The notes below the pieces were generated by a model, which was not told where the DNA came from, searched no databases, and saw nothing but the letters and a program-made list of their open reading frames with translations. Shown one piece after another: positions 8,869-17,367 of a DNA stretch of 39,161 nt (position 1 is its first letter; every line of letters begins with the position of its first letter). Source of the stretch: Clostridia bacterium (GTDB taxonomy: Bacteria > Bacillota > Clostridia > Oscillospirales > CAG-272); assembly GCA_017938425.1 (NCBI GenBank), contig JAGBBQ010000016.1:1-39161 (forward strand), written 5' to 3'. A program made the position numbers and the translations under genes.

Positions 8869-8925
8869 GAAAATTCCCCGAAGAAACAGAAAAATTCCCA
8901 TATTCTATTGCGTTTTAGGGAAATT
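8869..8925. promoter_or_regulatory. Candidate AraC binding sites in the divergent control region
   Basis: AAAATTCCC occurs at 8870-8878 and again at 8891-8899, an exact 21-bp offset, and an inverted GGGAAATT lies at 8918-8925. The direct repeats abut the -35 of the EamA operon; the inverted copy sits between the -35 and -10 of the araC-type gene. This suggests activation to the left and autoregulation to the right by the regulator encoded at 8970. Sites are inferred from geometry only. Confidence 0.5.
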
Positions 8926-8936
8926 GATGGTATGAT
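8908..8936 (+). promoter_or_regulatory. Promoter of the AraC gene at 8970
   Basis: -35 TTGCGT (8908-8913), 17-bp spacer, -10 TATGAT (8931-8936). An AAAAAGGAG ribosome binding site follows before the ATG. Confidence 0.65.
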
Positions 8937-8969
8937 GAAGGCGTAGAACTGTAAAAAAGGAGACTCGCT

Positions 8970-9791
8970 ATGCGCGATATCTGCACCACGGTGAACGCGC
9001 CGTCCCACATCGGCGGCATCCGCTTCAATTATTTCGTATATGAGATGGAGCTGCATAAGCTGCCGCAGCCCTTCTTCCATTCGCATTATTATCTCTATCT
9101 CTTCGTCCTCGGAGAGGGGGAGGTGCGCGTGGCGGGAAGGAGCTATCCCGTGCGCCCGGGCACGCTCGTGCTCGTGCATCCCTGGCAGCTTTTCTCGATC
9201 GTGGAGACCAAGCAGGAGCTCACCTATCTTTATATCTCGTTTATGGGAGATGCGGTCAGTCACATCCTTCCCGATATCGGTGCAGAGGAGCCGATCACGG
9301 TCTATCCCGGGCACGAGCATCTTCTGGATTATTGGATGAAGTCGATCCGCCGCATTCAGGAGAGAAACGCGCTCTATATCACCGAGTCGGTCTTTGCGCA
9401 TACGCTTTCCTATCTTGCGGTCGCGGGAAGCGAGGGGGATGACCGAAGCCTTGTTTCCATAAAGAATTATATCCAGGAAAATCTTTCCGACCCGGAGCTG
9501 ACGCTGCGCGCCGTCGCAGGCATCTTCTTCTATAGCGAGAAATATTTTTCCGCGCTCTTTCGTGAGAAGATCGGCATCCGCTTCACGGATTATCTCAACG
9601 ACCTGCGCATCCATCACGCCCTGCGGCTGATCGACGAGGGGGAGAGGAGCGTTTCCTCTCTTGCCTCGGCCTGCGGCTTTATGAGCGCCTGCTATTTTTC
9701 AAAGGTGTTCAAGAAGGTGATGGGAAAAACGCCCGCCGTCTATATGCGTGAGCATAAAAAGGAAGCGCGCGAGGATGATTTGCAGCAATAA
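8970..9791 (+). CDS. AraC family transcriptional regulator
   Basis: 273 residues. The N-terminal half is a cupin-like sensing domain: HSHYYLYLFVLGEGEVR, then YPVRPGTLVLVHPW around residues 57-72. The C-terminal ~100 residues hold the two AraC helix-turn-helix motifs (LTLRAVAGIFFYSEKYFSALFRE, described by its ends only; then VSSLASACGFMSACYFSKVF and GKTPAVYM). It is divergent from the EamA - DUF4838 - Gfo operon and upstream of the large putative glycosidase gene, so it probably controls one or both in response to a sugar. AAAAAGGAG precedes the ATG by seven bases. Confidence 0.92.
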   Translation: MRDICTTVNAPSHIGGIRFNYFVYEMELHKLPQPFFHSHYYLYLFVLGEGEVRVAGRSYPVRPGTLVLVHPWQLFSIVETKQELTYLYISFMGDAVSHILPDIGAEEPITVYPGHEHLLDYWMKSIRRIQERNALYITESVFAHTLSYLAVAGSEGDDRSLVSIKNYIQENLSDPELTLRAVAGIFFYSEKYFSALFREKIGIRFTDYLNDLRIHHALRLIDEGERSVSSLASACGFMSACYFSKVFKKVMGKTPAVYMREHKKEAREDDLQQ

Positions 9792-9833
9792 GCAAAAATT
9801 TAATATTGTACAAAAGAGAAAAAAGATTATTCA

Positions 9834-9862
9834 AATACATCCGGTCAGCCTTGTGTTATAAT
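9834..9862 (+). promoter_or_regulatory. Probable promoter of the putative glycosidase gene
   Basis: A perfect -10 TATAAT (9857-9862) is 33 bp before the ATG, but the -35 position (9834-9839, AATACA) is poor. This suggests activation, perhaps by the AraC protein encoded just upstream. TTGTACAA at 9807-9814 is a small palindrome in the upstream region. No terminator is visible between 9791 and this promoter. Confidence 0.5.
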
Positions 9863-9894
9863 GAAAGAAACAACCGAAGTGGAGGAGATATATC

Positions 9895-12570
9895 ATGCGC
9901 ATCGATCCGTTTTATGACCGCCAGCCCGCCCCGGGCTTCGTTGAGGATCTTTCAAGCCCCGTGCACGCACGCGCACCGCTCGGCTTTGGAGGCAGATCCG
10001 ACGTCCGTGCGGGTGAGGTGTCGGCGCTCGGCGTATATCTTGCCAATGAATTCCCCGAGGGAAAGGCGCTTCTTGAGACAGCGTACGCGGATTTTTCCGC
10101 CTTTCTCCGTGTCACGGGCATCGGCGGTGACCGCTATCCGATCCGCTTCGTGAAGGCGGATGTGGCGGGCAAGGAGAGCTTTCTTCTTACCGTTCGGGAG
10201 GACGGTGTGACCGTTGCCGCGGAGGAGACCGAGGGCGTGCGCCGCGCGTTGGTCTGCATAGAGGAGGAGATGACGAAGCGCGAGGGCGCATTTTTGCCGC
10301 TCGGCGAAATAAGGCGTAAGCCCTATATAAAAACGCGTATGACACGCGGCTTCTTCAGCCCCACCAACCGCGCCCCGAAATTCGGAGACGAGCTTCTCGA
10401 TGCGGCGGAGTATTATCCCGATGAATATCTGAACCGCCTTGCCCACAACGGTACGAACGCGCTTTGGATCTATACGAGCTTCCGCGCGCTGATCGATACC
10501 CCTGTATTCGAGCAGAATAAGACGGAGGTCGCCGCCCGCATCCAAAAGCTTTCGCGCGTTGTGGCGCGCTGCGCGCGCTACGGTGTCAAGGTGTATATCT
10601 TTGCCATTGAGCCGCACGGCCTCACGGATGAGGAGGCCGCCTTGCATCCCGCGCTTCTCGGCGGTAAAAGATCGAACGGCAGGCACCCCATCTGCCTGCG
10701 CGCACCCGCCGCGCAGGAATACGTGATCGGCGCGGTGGAGACGCTTTTTCGCACCGTGCCGGATCTCGGCGGCCTTATCAGCATCACCGCGGGCGAGCGG
10801 ACGACCGCCTGCCCTTCGGTTCTCGGCTTCACGGACTGCCCGCGCTGCAAAGCATACGGCCGCGGCGAAAACCTGGCCTTCGGCACGGATATCATTAAGG
10901 AGGGCATTCGCCGTGCAGGCACGGGCGCAGAGTTTGTCAGCTGGACGTACGGCCATCGCTATTGGGCAGAGGAGGACGTGCGCGAGTACGTAAGCAAGGT
11001 CCCCGCGGATGTCTCTCTGATGCAGAACTTTGAGGACGGCGGCGTTAATATCCAGCTTGGAAAGCCGCGCATCGCCTGGGATTATTGGCTCTCCTACGTC
11101 GGCCCTTGCGATAAATTTATTCTCACAGCCGAGGAAGCAAAAAAACGCGGTATAGAGATGTGGGCGAAGATGCAGGTCTGCAATTCGCACGAGCTTGCCA
11201 CTGTGCCGTATATCCCCGCGCCGGGCATTCTTTACGATAAATATAAGAAGGCAAGAGAGCTTGGCACTACGGGCATTATGGAGTGCTGGTATTTCGGCAA
11301 TTACCCCTCGCAGATGAGCCGCGCCTCGGGGGCGCTCTCCTTCCTCGATCGCTTTGAAAGCAAGGAGGCGTTTCTTCTCGAGCTTGCGGCGGGAATGTAC
11401 GGGCAGAGCCGTGCCGCTCGCGTCGTCGCCGCCTGGCAATGCTTTGAGGAGGGCTATAAGAATTATCCCACCAACGTGATGTTCAATTACTACGGCCCGA
11501 TGCATGACGGCGTGGTCTGGAAGCTTCAGCTTCTTCCGAAAAACAATCCGCTCTCGCGCACCTGGCTCTTGCCGGATGTACCGGACGGAGACCGCATCGG
11601 AGAGTGCCTCTTCCGCGGTCATACGTTAGACGAGGCGATCGCCCTTGCCGCACGCATCAACGAGTGTTGGCAAAGGGGGCTTGATCAGCTTTCTCTGCCC
11701 GAGAGTGATGAATTTTCCACGCTCGCACGCGCACTCGGCGTTCTCTTCTCCTCGGGGCATCATATCCTTTCCTTTTACCGCTTGCGCGCTGCGCTCGGTA
11801 AGGGCGAGGCGGACGGCAAGGAGTGCCTTGAAAAAATGCGAGCGCTCGTGACGGCGGAGATGGAGAATTCCGAGAAAATGATCGCGCTGTGCAGGGCGGA
11901 TCGCCGCCTCGGCTATCATTCTGAGGCAGAGGGCTTCAAATTCTTCCCCGAAAAGCTCTCGGATCGCATCGAATGGCTGAAAAGGCTTCTCGCCGAGGAA
12001 TTTCCCATCGTGGAGCGGCGCATAAAGGAGGGCAAGGTGCCCCTCGGCTATTACTATGCGGAGGGCGAAGAGAGCCATCGCATCGGAAGCGGTGAGATCG
12101 TCTTGGATGATAAGCGTTCCTTCCGCGTAGATATGACCGACGAGGGCGTATGCACCGCCGTTGTCTGCCCGCTCGGCGAGACCGTGACGCTGAACTACGA
12201 GTTCGATCTCTTTATGCCTGAGTGCGGCATCGTCGTCAGCGAGCGGCCGATGTACCTGCACGGCGAAAGCCTGGATCGGTATCCCCCGGGCATCGGTCTT
12301 GCGTCGAGTGCCACCTCGCATCAGTCGCTCTTTGGCGAAGGGATCGCAAAGGAGCTAAAAAAGCACCGCCTGGAGAGGGAGGTGCTTGAGGACGGCTCCG
12401 TGCTTTACCGCATCTATACCGCCGTCCCGACGGAAAAATGGGATCGCAAAACCGCGATCAAGCTTCGCATCACCGTCGGCGGTAAGAAGTGGATCGCATC
12501 CGCCGATCCCGTCATCACCCTCGGCAAGGCCGATGCCGTGGCGGATGAGTACGGCTTTCTGGTGCCGTAA
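9895..12570 (+). CDS. Large putative glycoside hydrolase of unknown family
   Basis: 891 residues, cytoplasmic (no signal peptide). Residues 1-145 look like the small N-terminal domain of GH20/GH67-type enzymes, including VRRALVCIEEEM (115-126). From about 148 (TRMTRGFFSPTNR) a TIM-barrel-like region follows with TAGERTTAC (298-306), a DCPRC cysteine pair (314-318), SWTYGHRYW (349-357) and ECWYFGNYPSQM further on. The last ~200 residues may be a beta-rich accessory domain. The CPRC motif next to the barrel parallels the CECEEC of the DUF4838 proteins here, suggesting distant relationship. Glu301 is a candidate catalytic residue (inference). GGAGGAG precedes the ATG. It forms a single-gene unit ended by the terminator at 12586. 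Confidence 0.65.
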   Translation: MRIDPFYDRQPAPGFVEDLSSPVHARAPLGFGGRSDVRAGEVSALGVYLANEFPEGKALLETAYADFSAFLRVTGIGGDRYPIRFVKADVAGKESFLLTVREDGVTVAAEETEGVRRALVCIEEEMTKREGAFLPLGEIRRKPYIKTRMTRGFFSPTNRAPKFGDELLDAAEYYPDEYLNRLAHNGTNALWIYTSFRALIDTPVFEQNKTEVAARIQKLSRVVARCARYGVKVYIFAIEPHGLTDEEAALHPALLGGKRSNGRHPICLRAPAAQEYVIGAVETLFRTVPDLGGLISITAGERTTACPSVLGFTDCPRCKAYGRGENLAFGTDIIKEGIRRAGTGAEFVSWTYGHRYWAEEDVREYVSKVPADVSLMQNFEDGGVNIQLGKPRIAWDYWLSYVGPCDKFILTAEEAKKRGIEMWAKMQVCNSHELATVPYIPAPGILYDKYKKARELGTTGIMECWYFGNYPSQMSRASGALSFLDRFESKEAFLLELAAGMYGQSRAARVVAAWQCFEEGYKNYPTNVMFNYYGPMHDGVVWKLQLLPKNNPLSRTWLLPDVPDGDRIGECLFRGHTLDEAIALAARINECWQRGLDQLSLPESDEFSTLARALGVLFSSGHHILSFYRLRAALGKGEADGKECLEKMRALVTAEMENSEKMIALCRADRRLGYHSEAEGFKFFPEKLSDRIEWLKRLLAEEFPIVERRIKEGKVPLGYYYAEGEESHRIGSGEIVLDDKRSFRVDMTDEGVCTAVVCPLGETVTLNYEFDLFMPECGIVVSERPMYLHGESLDRYPPGIGLASSATSHQSLFGEGIAKELKKHRLEREVLEDGSVLYRIYTAVPTEKWDRKTAIKLRITVGGKKWIASADPVITLGKADAVADEYGFLVP

Positions 12571-12585
12571 AACACTTTTTAAAAC

Positions 12586-12619
12586 AAAAAGCGCAGAGGA
12601 TCTCTCTCTGCGCTTTTTT
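12586..12619. terminator. Bidirectional intrinsic terminator
   Basis: GCGCAGAG (12591-12598), 7-nt loop, CTCTGCGC (12606-12613), flanked by five A and six T. It lies between the convergent glycosidase gene and the AraC gene at 12624. Confidence 0.9.
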
Positions 12620-12623
12620 ATTC

Positions 12624-13430
12624 TTATAAGCCCTCGCCCGCGCCTTTTCTGTATTCTCTCGGGCTCTTTCCGAGTGCCTCCTTGAATCTTCTGCGGAAAT
12701 ACGCCGCGCTCTCAAAGCCCGTGGCGTCCGCGACCTGCTCGATCGGCATATCGGGGTAGGCAAGGAGCAGCTGCTGGGCGCGCTCGATGCGCAGGCGGTT
12801 TTTGTATTCCACGGGCGTCTCGCCGAGCTGCCTTCGGAAGAGAAGATAGAGATTCGGCTCGCTCATATGGCAAAGAGACGCCAGCGTAGCGGCAGGGGTG
12901 TCCTCGTCAAGATGCGTGCGGATATGATCGGTCGCGGGGGAGAGGCGGCGATCGTTTGCGGGCAGGGGCGCGCGCTTAAGATGCGGAAGGATCGAGGAAA
13001 GAGCGGCGTAAAAGATCGAAAGCGCCATCAGCCGATCCTCGGTGCTTTTTTCAAAAAGACGGTAGGCGCAGAGCAGATCCTCGGCAAGATCTTGCGCGTT
13101 TTCGATGGAGACCTTTTGCAGCGGCAGAGTTTCCGGATCGCAGAAGCCTGCCATCGGTTCGAAGTCAAAATGCACACTAATGTATACATTTTCGCGGGTT
13201 TCTCCCCAAAAGGAGCGATATTTCGCCCCTTGCGGAATAAATAGGAGATCTCCTTTTTTGATGCGGTGCTTTTCTCCGCGATCGCTTTCAAATACCGCCT
13301 CGCCCTCCAGCATTGCCGCGAGAAAATAGCAGGGGCGCGGTGCTTTCAGAAAATCGAAGCTTGCTCCTTTTTCTGTCGAATATTTGAAAATGCGAAAAAG
13401 TGAAAGATGTGTGAAATGCTCGATCTGCAT
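12624..13430 (-). CDS. AraC family transcriptional regulator
   Basis: 268 residues: N-terminal cupin-like domain (EGEAVFESDRGEKHRIKKGD, residues about 42-61, then LLFIPQGAKY) and a C-terminal pair of helix-turn-helix motifs (ATLASLCHMSEPNLYLLFRR, then IEQVADATGFESAAYFRRRF and GKSPREYRK). GGAGG precedes the ATG. It is divergent from the SDR/dehydroquinase-like operon, with 122 bp between the start codons, and most likely regulates it. A TATAAT-like -10 (13453-13458, minus strand) is present but no good -35 is visible. Confidence 0.92.
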   Translation of the reverse strand: MQIEHFTHLSLFRIFKYSTEKGASFDFLKAPRPCYFLAAMLEGEAVFESDRGEKHRIKKGDLLFIPQGAKYRSFWGETRENVYISVHFDFEPMAGFCDPETLPLQKVSIENAQDLAEDLLCAYRLFEKSTEDRLMALSIFYAALSSILPHLKRAPLPANDRRLSPATDHIRTHLDEDTPAATLASLCHMSEPNLYLLFRRQLGETPVEYKNRLRIERAQQLLLAYPDMPIEQVADATGFESAAYFRRRFKEALGKSPREYRKGAGEGL

Positions 13431-13487
13431 TTTCGGCCTCCGCTTTGTGGATTATAGGATCGTTCTCTTTTTTTATATTATAATCTA

Positions 13488-13516
13488 TTGTCAGCAGAAT
13501 GTCAAGATGCTACAAT
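13488..13516 (+). promoter_or_regulatory. Promoter of the SDR / dehydroquinase-like operon
   Basis: -35 TTGTCA (13488-13493), 17-bp spacer, -10 TACAAT (13511-13516) with TGC before the -10. TGTCA is repeated at 13489 and 13500, 11 bp apart. Confidence 0.7.
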
Positions 13517-13552
13517 AGGCTTATAATCAATCAGCGAAAGTGAGGCACTTTT

Positions 13553-14302
13553 ATGAGCTTTCAGAATAAGACCGTCATCATCACGGGCGGCGCATCGGGT
13601 ATGGGCAGGCTTTCTGCCGAGTGCTATGCCGCCGAGGGGGCAAACGTTGTGCTCGCCGATATCAACGAGCAGGCTCTGATCGCCCTTTGCGACAGCATCA
13701 ACGAAAAGGGGCAGGGCAGAGCCATCTATTCGCTCTGCGATGTCAGGAAATATCCCGAGGTAAAGGCAACGGCTGACCTGGCTATTGAGACCTTCGGATC
13801 CATCGATATCCTTCTCAATTTTGCGGGCGGCTTTGAGCTTCGTATGTGTAACTGTGATAAGCCCTTTCCCGATACCCCCGTCGAGGTCTTTGATTGGGGT
13901 ATTGACGTCAATCTGAAGGGTCCCTTCTATTTTGCGCACGCCGTATGTCCCCAGATGGTAAAGCAGCACAGCGGCGTGATCGTCAATCTCGGCTCTGTCA
14001 CGGGCGAGGAGGGCTCGGGTGCGGGTATGGCGTATCCCTCCGCGAAGGCGGGTATAATGAACGGACTGACGAAGTCGATCGCGCAGTTCGGCTTTGCGCA
14101 TAACATCCGCTGCGTCTGCGTTTCTCCCGGACCCGTAATGACGCGCCCCGCTATGGCAAATATGAAGACGGGTCTCGGCCGTGCCGCCGAGGTCAGAGAG
14201 GTCGTGGATTTTATTATGTACCTTACCTCGGATAAGGCGTCCGCGATCACGGGCTCGAACCATTTTATTGACTGCGGCCGCATTGCGATGCCGCGCCCGT
14301 AA
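13553..14302 (+). CDS. SDR family NAD(P)-dependent oxidoreductase
   Basis: 249 residues, the classical short-chain dehydrogenase length. Cofactor motif TGGASGMG (11-18), Asp at 36 after the second strand (LADIN, suggesting NAD preference), NFAGG (89-93), and the catalytic set N120, S148, Y161 and K165 (YPSAK). The C-terminus has the usual ITGSNHFIDCG. It should interconvert an alcohol and a ketone on a sugar-derived or cyclic polyol substrate. GTGAGG lies before the ATG. Its partner gene begins 12 bp downstream, so the two enzymes probably act in sequence. Confidence 0.92.
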   Translation: MSFQNKTVIITGGASGMGRLSAECYAAEGANVVLADINEQALIALCDSINEKGQGRAIYSLCDVRKYPEVKATADLAIETFGSIDILLNFAGGFELRMCNCDKPFPDTPVEVFDWGIDVNLKGPFYFAHAVCPQMVKQHSGVIVNLGSVTGEEGSGAGMAYPSAKAGIMNGLTKSIAQFGFAHNIRCVCVSPGPVMTRPAMANMKTGLGRAAEVREVVDFIMYLTSDKASAITGSNHFIDCGRIAMPRP

Positions 14303-14314
14303 GGAGGAGAAAAA

Positions 14315-15103
14315 ATGAAGCCTTCGTTTGTGAATGCGACGCGCCCTCTTGTCGTGGGAATGACGCTGAAGCGCACCCCGAATGAGGCGATCTATGCGAT
14401 CAAAAACTGTGTCTACGCAGGGGCGGACGCTGTGGCGGTCCAGCTTTGCAAGATGGAAAAGCAGTATAAGACCAAGGAGGAGCTCTCCCGCGTGTTTGCC
14501 GCCGCGGCGGGACGCCCGATCTACGTTACGGATTATCGCTGGAACGAGAATGCCGAGCGTACCTACGAGGAGTGCGCCGAGGAGCTTGTGATGGCAATGG
14601 AGGCGGGCGGCACGCTTGCCGACGTTCCGGGGGATTTCTTCTGCGAGGATAAGGAATATCAGATGACCGATAACGAGGAGGCGATCGGAAAGCAGATGGC
14701 TCTGATCGACCGCCTGCACGCTCTCGGCAAGGAGGTTCTCATGTCCGCGCACGTGCTTCGCTTCCTGCCGGCAGAAAAGGTGCTTGAAATTGCAAAGGAG
14801 CAGGTGCGCCGCGGTGCGGATATCGTCAAGATCGTCACGGGCGCAAATAGCGAGGAGGAGGAAATGGAAAACCTTCGCATCGCCGCGCTTCTTAAAAAGG
14901 AGCTCTCGGTTCCCTTTATCCTCCTGGCAGCAGGCACGCACGCGAAAATTTTGCGTATGATCGGTCCGTGCTTTGGCTGCTTCGGCGTTTTTGCCGTGTA
15001 TGAGCACGATAGCAATGCCGTCCTCACGCAGCCGACGGTCGCCGCCGCCAGAGCGGTGCTCGATCACTTCGATTATCTGCCCGACCTTGCGGTCCTGCCG
15101 TAA
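14315..15103 (+). CDS. Type I 3-dehydroquinate dehydratase-like aldolase
   Basis: 262 residues, resembling class I (Schiff-base) dehydroquinases. The catalytic His is probably H146 (VLMSAHVL) and the Schiff-base Lys K172 (GADIVKIVTGAN). The C-terminal loop carries a Gln (LTQPTV, Q239) where the family has its SAPGQ loop. The usual Glu-x-Arg after the first strand is not evident: the position reads GADAVAVQLCKM (36-47). That suggests a substrate other than dehydroquinate. AAGGAGGAG precedes the ATG. Pairing with an SDR and no other aro gene argues for a catabolic role, such as dehydration of a keto-cyclitol or keto-acid (inference). Confidence 0.75.
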   Translation: MKPSFVNATRPLVVGMTLKRTPNEAIYAIKNCVYAGADAVAVQLCKMEKQYKTKEELSRVFAAAAGRPIYVTDYRWNENAERTYEECAEELVMAMEAGGTLADVPGDFFCEDKEYQMTDNEEAIGKQMALIDRLHALGKEVLMSAHVLRFLPAEKVLEIAKEQVRRGADIVKIVTGANSEEEEMENLRIAALLKKELSVPFILLAAGTHAKILRMIGPCFGCFGVFAVYEHDSNAVLTQPTVAAARAVLDHFDYLPDLAVLP

Positions 15104-15106
15104 AGC

Positions 15107-15159
15107 AAAAAAAGATCCTCTGCCCGTCACCGCTTCGGAAAAAGGCAGAGGATCTTTTT
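15107..15159. terminator. Bidirectional intrinsic terminator
   Basis: GATCCTCTGCC (15114-15124) pairs perfectly with GGCAGAGGATC (15144-15154); seven A precede and five T follow. It ends the SDR operon from the left and the uridine kinase operon from the right. Confidence 0.9.
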
Positions 15160-15215
15160 GAAAATTGTAGAAAACAAAGAATTGGTACGGTGAAGGAAGT
15201 CGAAAAAGAGAAGAT

Positions 15216-16382
15216 TTAGTCAAGATCGCTCTTCTTGAAAACGCCAAAGGCACCGTAGATATAGCCGCCGCGGAGCATATGCTGCTTCACCGCCTTGGCG
15301 AAGGAGCTTTTTTCGGGCAGCGCGGGGACGGGCGTGGTTTTGCTGCAGAGGAATACGTATTCGTAAACGCCGCTGCCGTCGCTCTTGATCGGCGCTCTCT
15401 CGTAGCGCGCGCCAAAGCGCGTCAGATTCGTCTCTCTTCCGAGAAGGGAGGGGATCTGCGGATCGAGAAGCCAGCTGGTGCAGACGAAGGCCTTTACCTC
15501 TCCGAGGCATTTTTCCACGATCTCGCCGCCGCGCTTCAGATCGTGCGCCGTGATCTCATCGGTCATCGGTTCGCCCGAGGGGATATGCACGCTGATGACC
15601 GCGTCTCCCTTGGTAAGCAGCCTTGTGCACGCGCTCTTTTTCAGGACCTGCCTCTCGTTTTTGCAAAGACCGTTTTCCACCGTAAGACCGATATAGGCAT
15701 CCTCGGTCTCGGTGAGGGATGCGTCGAATGCGCCCGTCTCGTCCTCGCAGCCCGCCGCGCCGAGCACTCTGCCCGAGCGGTGGAAGCGCCCTGCCGTCGG
15801 CATCAGGCGCACGCCGTCCTTCGTATCAAAGGCATCAAAGTCACCGCTGTAGGTCTTGTATTCGAGATTGAAGCGGCCGATGCGAAGGATCCTCGTATCG
15901 AGGAAGTTAAGCATCCAGAAAAAGTAGCCGCCCATACCGATATGGCCGTTGAGGTTAACAAAATCCTGCGTCTGGTTTTCAAACATGCAGGCGGTGTCAT
16001 GGGTAACGTCCTCGGGAATGCCGCGTCTCTTATGCTCTTCGTACATGGCGGGAAGCTCGGCAAGCAGAGGAAAGATCGGAAGCGAATCGTAAAGCTCGCT
16101 CTTATCCTCGGCTCTCGGGCGCGATACGGCTTGCAGGAGCGTGCGGTCGCGCTTTTTGAGGATCTCGTGCAAAAGATAGGCGTAAAGCAGGTTGTCTTTG
16201 TCGAGAAGAAGCGTGTCGCGGATGCGCGCAAGCTCCTCCTTCATATATGTATACACGCCGTATTTTTCAAAGACGAGGATCTCTTCACCCTCGGCGGCAA
16301 GGCGTGCCTTCGCCGCCTCAAAATAGGGAAGCACCGTCGCCTCGTCGGGCGTAACGGCGAATTTTTCAAAAAAGCTTTTCAT
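15216..16382 (-). CDS. Acyltransferase domain protein (NAT_N / GNAT_C-like)
   Basis: 388 residues, no membrane segments. The C-terminal half shows the pattern I associate with GNAT-like acyltransferases of the NAT_N/GNAT_C type: RIGRFNLEY, then VISVHIPSGEPM, FVCTSWLLDPQIPSLLG and NLTRFGARYE. The N-terminal ~130 residues are helical and would be NAT_N. Substrate unknown; members occur widely in Firmicutes without a defined role. AAGGGGG precedes the ATG. It is the last gene of the uridine kinase - YitT - acyltransferase operon, 17 bp behind YitT, and ends just before the terminator at 15159. The family call is from memory of motif spacing and should be treated as moderate. Confidence 0.65.
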   Translation of the reverse strand: MKSFFEKFAVTPDEATVLPYFEAAKARLAAEGEEILVFEKYGVYTYMKEELARIRDTLLLDKDNLLYAYLLHEILKKRDRTLLQAVSRPRAEDKSELYDSLPIFPLLAELPAMYEEHKRRGIPEDVTHDTACMFENQTQDFVNLNGHIGMGGYFFWMLNFLDTRILRIGRFNLEYKTYSGDFDAFDTKDGVRLMPTAGRFHRSGRVLGAAGCEDETGAFDASLTETEDAYIGLTVENGLCKNERQVLKKSACTRLLTKGDAVISVHIPSGEPMTDEITAHDLKRGGEIVEKCLGEVKAFVCTSWLLDPQIPSLLGRETNLTRFGARYERAPIKSDGSGVYEYVFLCSKTTPVPALPEKSSFAKAVKQHMLRGGYIYGAFGVFKKSDLD

Positions 16383-16399
16383 TGTAAGTCCCCCTTGGG

Positions 16400-17323
16400 T
16401 TATTTTTTAAAGCGCCCGAATACCTCGTTCACCTTCTCGAAGCTTGCAAACGAGCCGGGATAGCGTTTGATGATCTTCATCATATCGCCGATCTGCTTTT
16501 TGCGGATAATGCAGATCAGAAGATACTTATCCGTGTGAGAATACATACCCATCACCTGAATGCGCGTTACGCCGTGGCGCAGACGCTCCATCAGCTCTGC
16601 CGCAAGCTCCTCGGGCTTGTCGGTCACGATCTCGAAGCGGTAGCCGTTCTTCACGCCCGAGAGCGCGTAGTCCACCACCGTGTTGGCAACGAAAAGGTTC
16701 AGCAGCGTGCAGATCACGGGCGTGATGCGCATGCCGTAAACGAAAAAGGAAATGGAAACGACGCTCGCATCCATTAAAAAGGAAAGGTACGCGATGTTGG
16801 TCGCGGGGCGCGCCTTCTTGATCAGTGAGGAGATCGCGTAGGTACCGCCGCTCGCGCCGAAGCGCCTCAGCATCAGGGAAAAGCCGATGCCCGAGATAAT
16901 GCCCGTCGCAAGGCAGGCGAAAGCGATCTCAAAGTCCGCGCCGTTGTTGGCGAGTGAGTATGGCCTCGCCCCCAGCATCCCGAGCAGCTCCGCGGAGAAG
17001 GACTGCACGCTCATATAAAGAATGAGGATCAAGCCGAGCCTGCGGTTGACGAAGATGGAAACGAGCACGAAGATCGGGATGTTGAATATCAGCATCAGAA
17101 GCGCCCAGGGAAAGCTTTTTCCCGCCGCCTCAAGGAAATGGAAGGTCATCGTGGCCAGACCGCCGACGCCGCCGGGCGCAAAGCCGTTGCTGTTCTGGAA
17201 AAAGAAGTAAGCGAAGCCGACGATAAGACCCGCGACCGTCGCGGTGAGCAGATCGCCGATTATGGCCTTGGCCGAGTTTTCCTCCGTAGGCTTTGCGGGC
17301 GCTTTTTTAAAAAGTGTTTCCAT
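16400..17323 (-). CDS. YitT family membrane protein (DUF161 and DUF2179)
   Basis: 307 residues from the ATG at 17323, which has AAAGGGA at correct spacing; an in-frame codon six positions upstream was rejected. Five to six hydrophobic segments cover residues about 25-205, including GFAPGGVGGLATMTFHFLE and RRFGASGGTYAISSLI. The C-terminal cytoplasmic domain (VTDKPEELAAELMERLRHGV, then GMYSHTDKYLLICIIRKKQI) is DUF2179. The function of YitT proteins is unknown. It follows the uridine kinase gene with a 44-bp gap. It is co-transcribed with the downstream acyltransferase. Confidence 0.9.
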   Translation of the reverse strand: METLFKKAPAKPTEENSAKAIIGDLLTATVAGLIVGFAYFFFQNSNGFAPGGVGGLATMTFHFLEAAGKSFPWALLMLIFNIPIFVLVSIFVNRRLGLILILYMSVQSFSAELLGMLGARPYSLANNGADFEIAFACLATGIISGIGFSLMLRRFGASGGTYAISSLIKKARPATNIAYLSFLMDASVVSISFFVYGMRITPVICTLLNLFVANTVVDYALSGVKNGYRFEIVTDKPEELAAELMERLRHGVTRIQVMGMYSHTDKYLLICIIRKKQIGDMMKIIKRYPGSFASFEKVNEVFGRFKK

Positions 17324-17367
17324 ACTATCCCTTTCAAACAATCAAAATGTAAACGATCATTTGCAAA

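Noticed and set aside
8790..9617. 275-codon minus-strand frame opposite the AraC gene
   Set aside because: Overlaps the whole AraC coding region and the divergent promoters; no supporting features.
9952..11622. 556-codon minus-strand frame inside the putative glycosidase gene
   Set aside because: Antisense shadow of a gene with good start context and domain-like sequence on the plus strand.
13502..15253. 583-codon minus-strand frame spanning SDR and dehydroquinase-like genes
   Set aside because: It crosses the promoter, two real genes and a terminator; no family features.
17348..17361. CcpA cre box (TGTAAACGATCATT) between udk and yitT
   Set aside because: The first half fits but the second half misses conserved positions, and it lies inside an operon rather than at a promoter.
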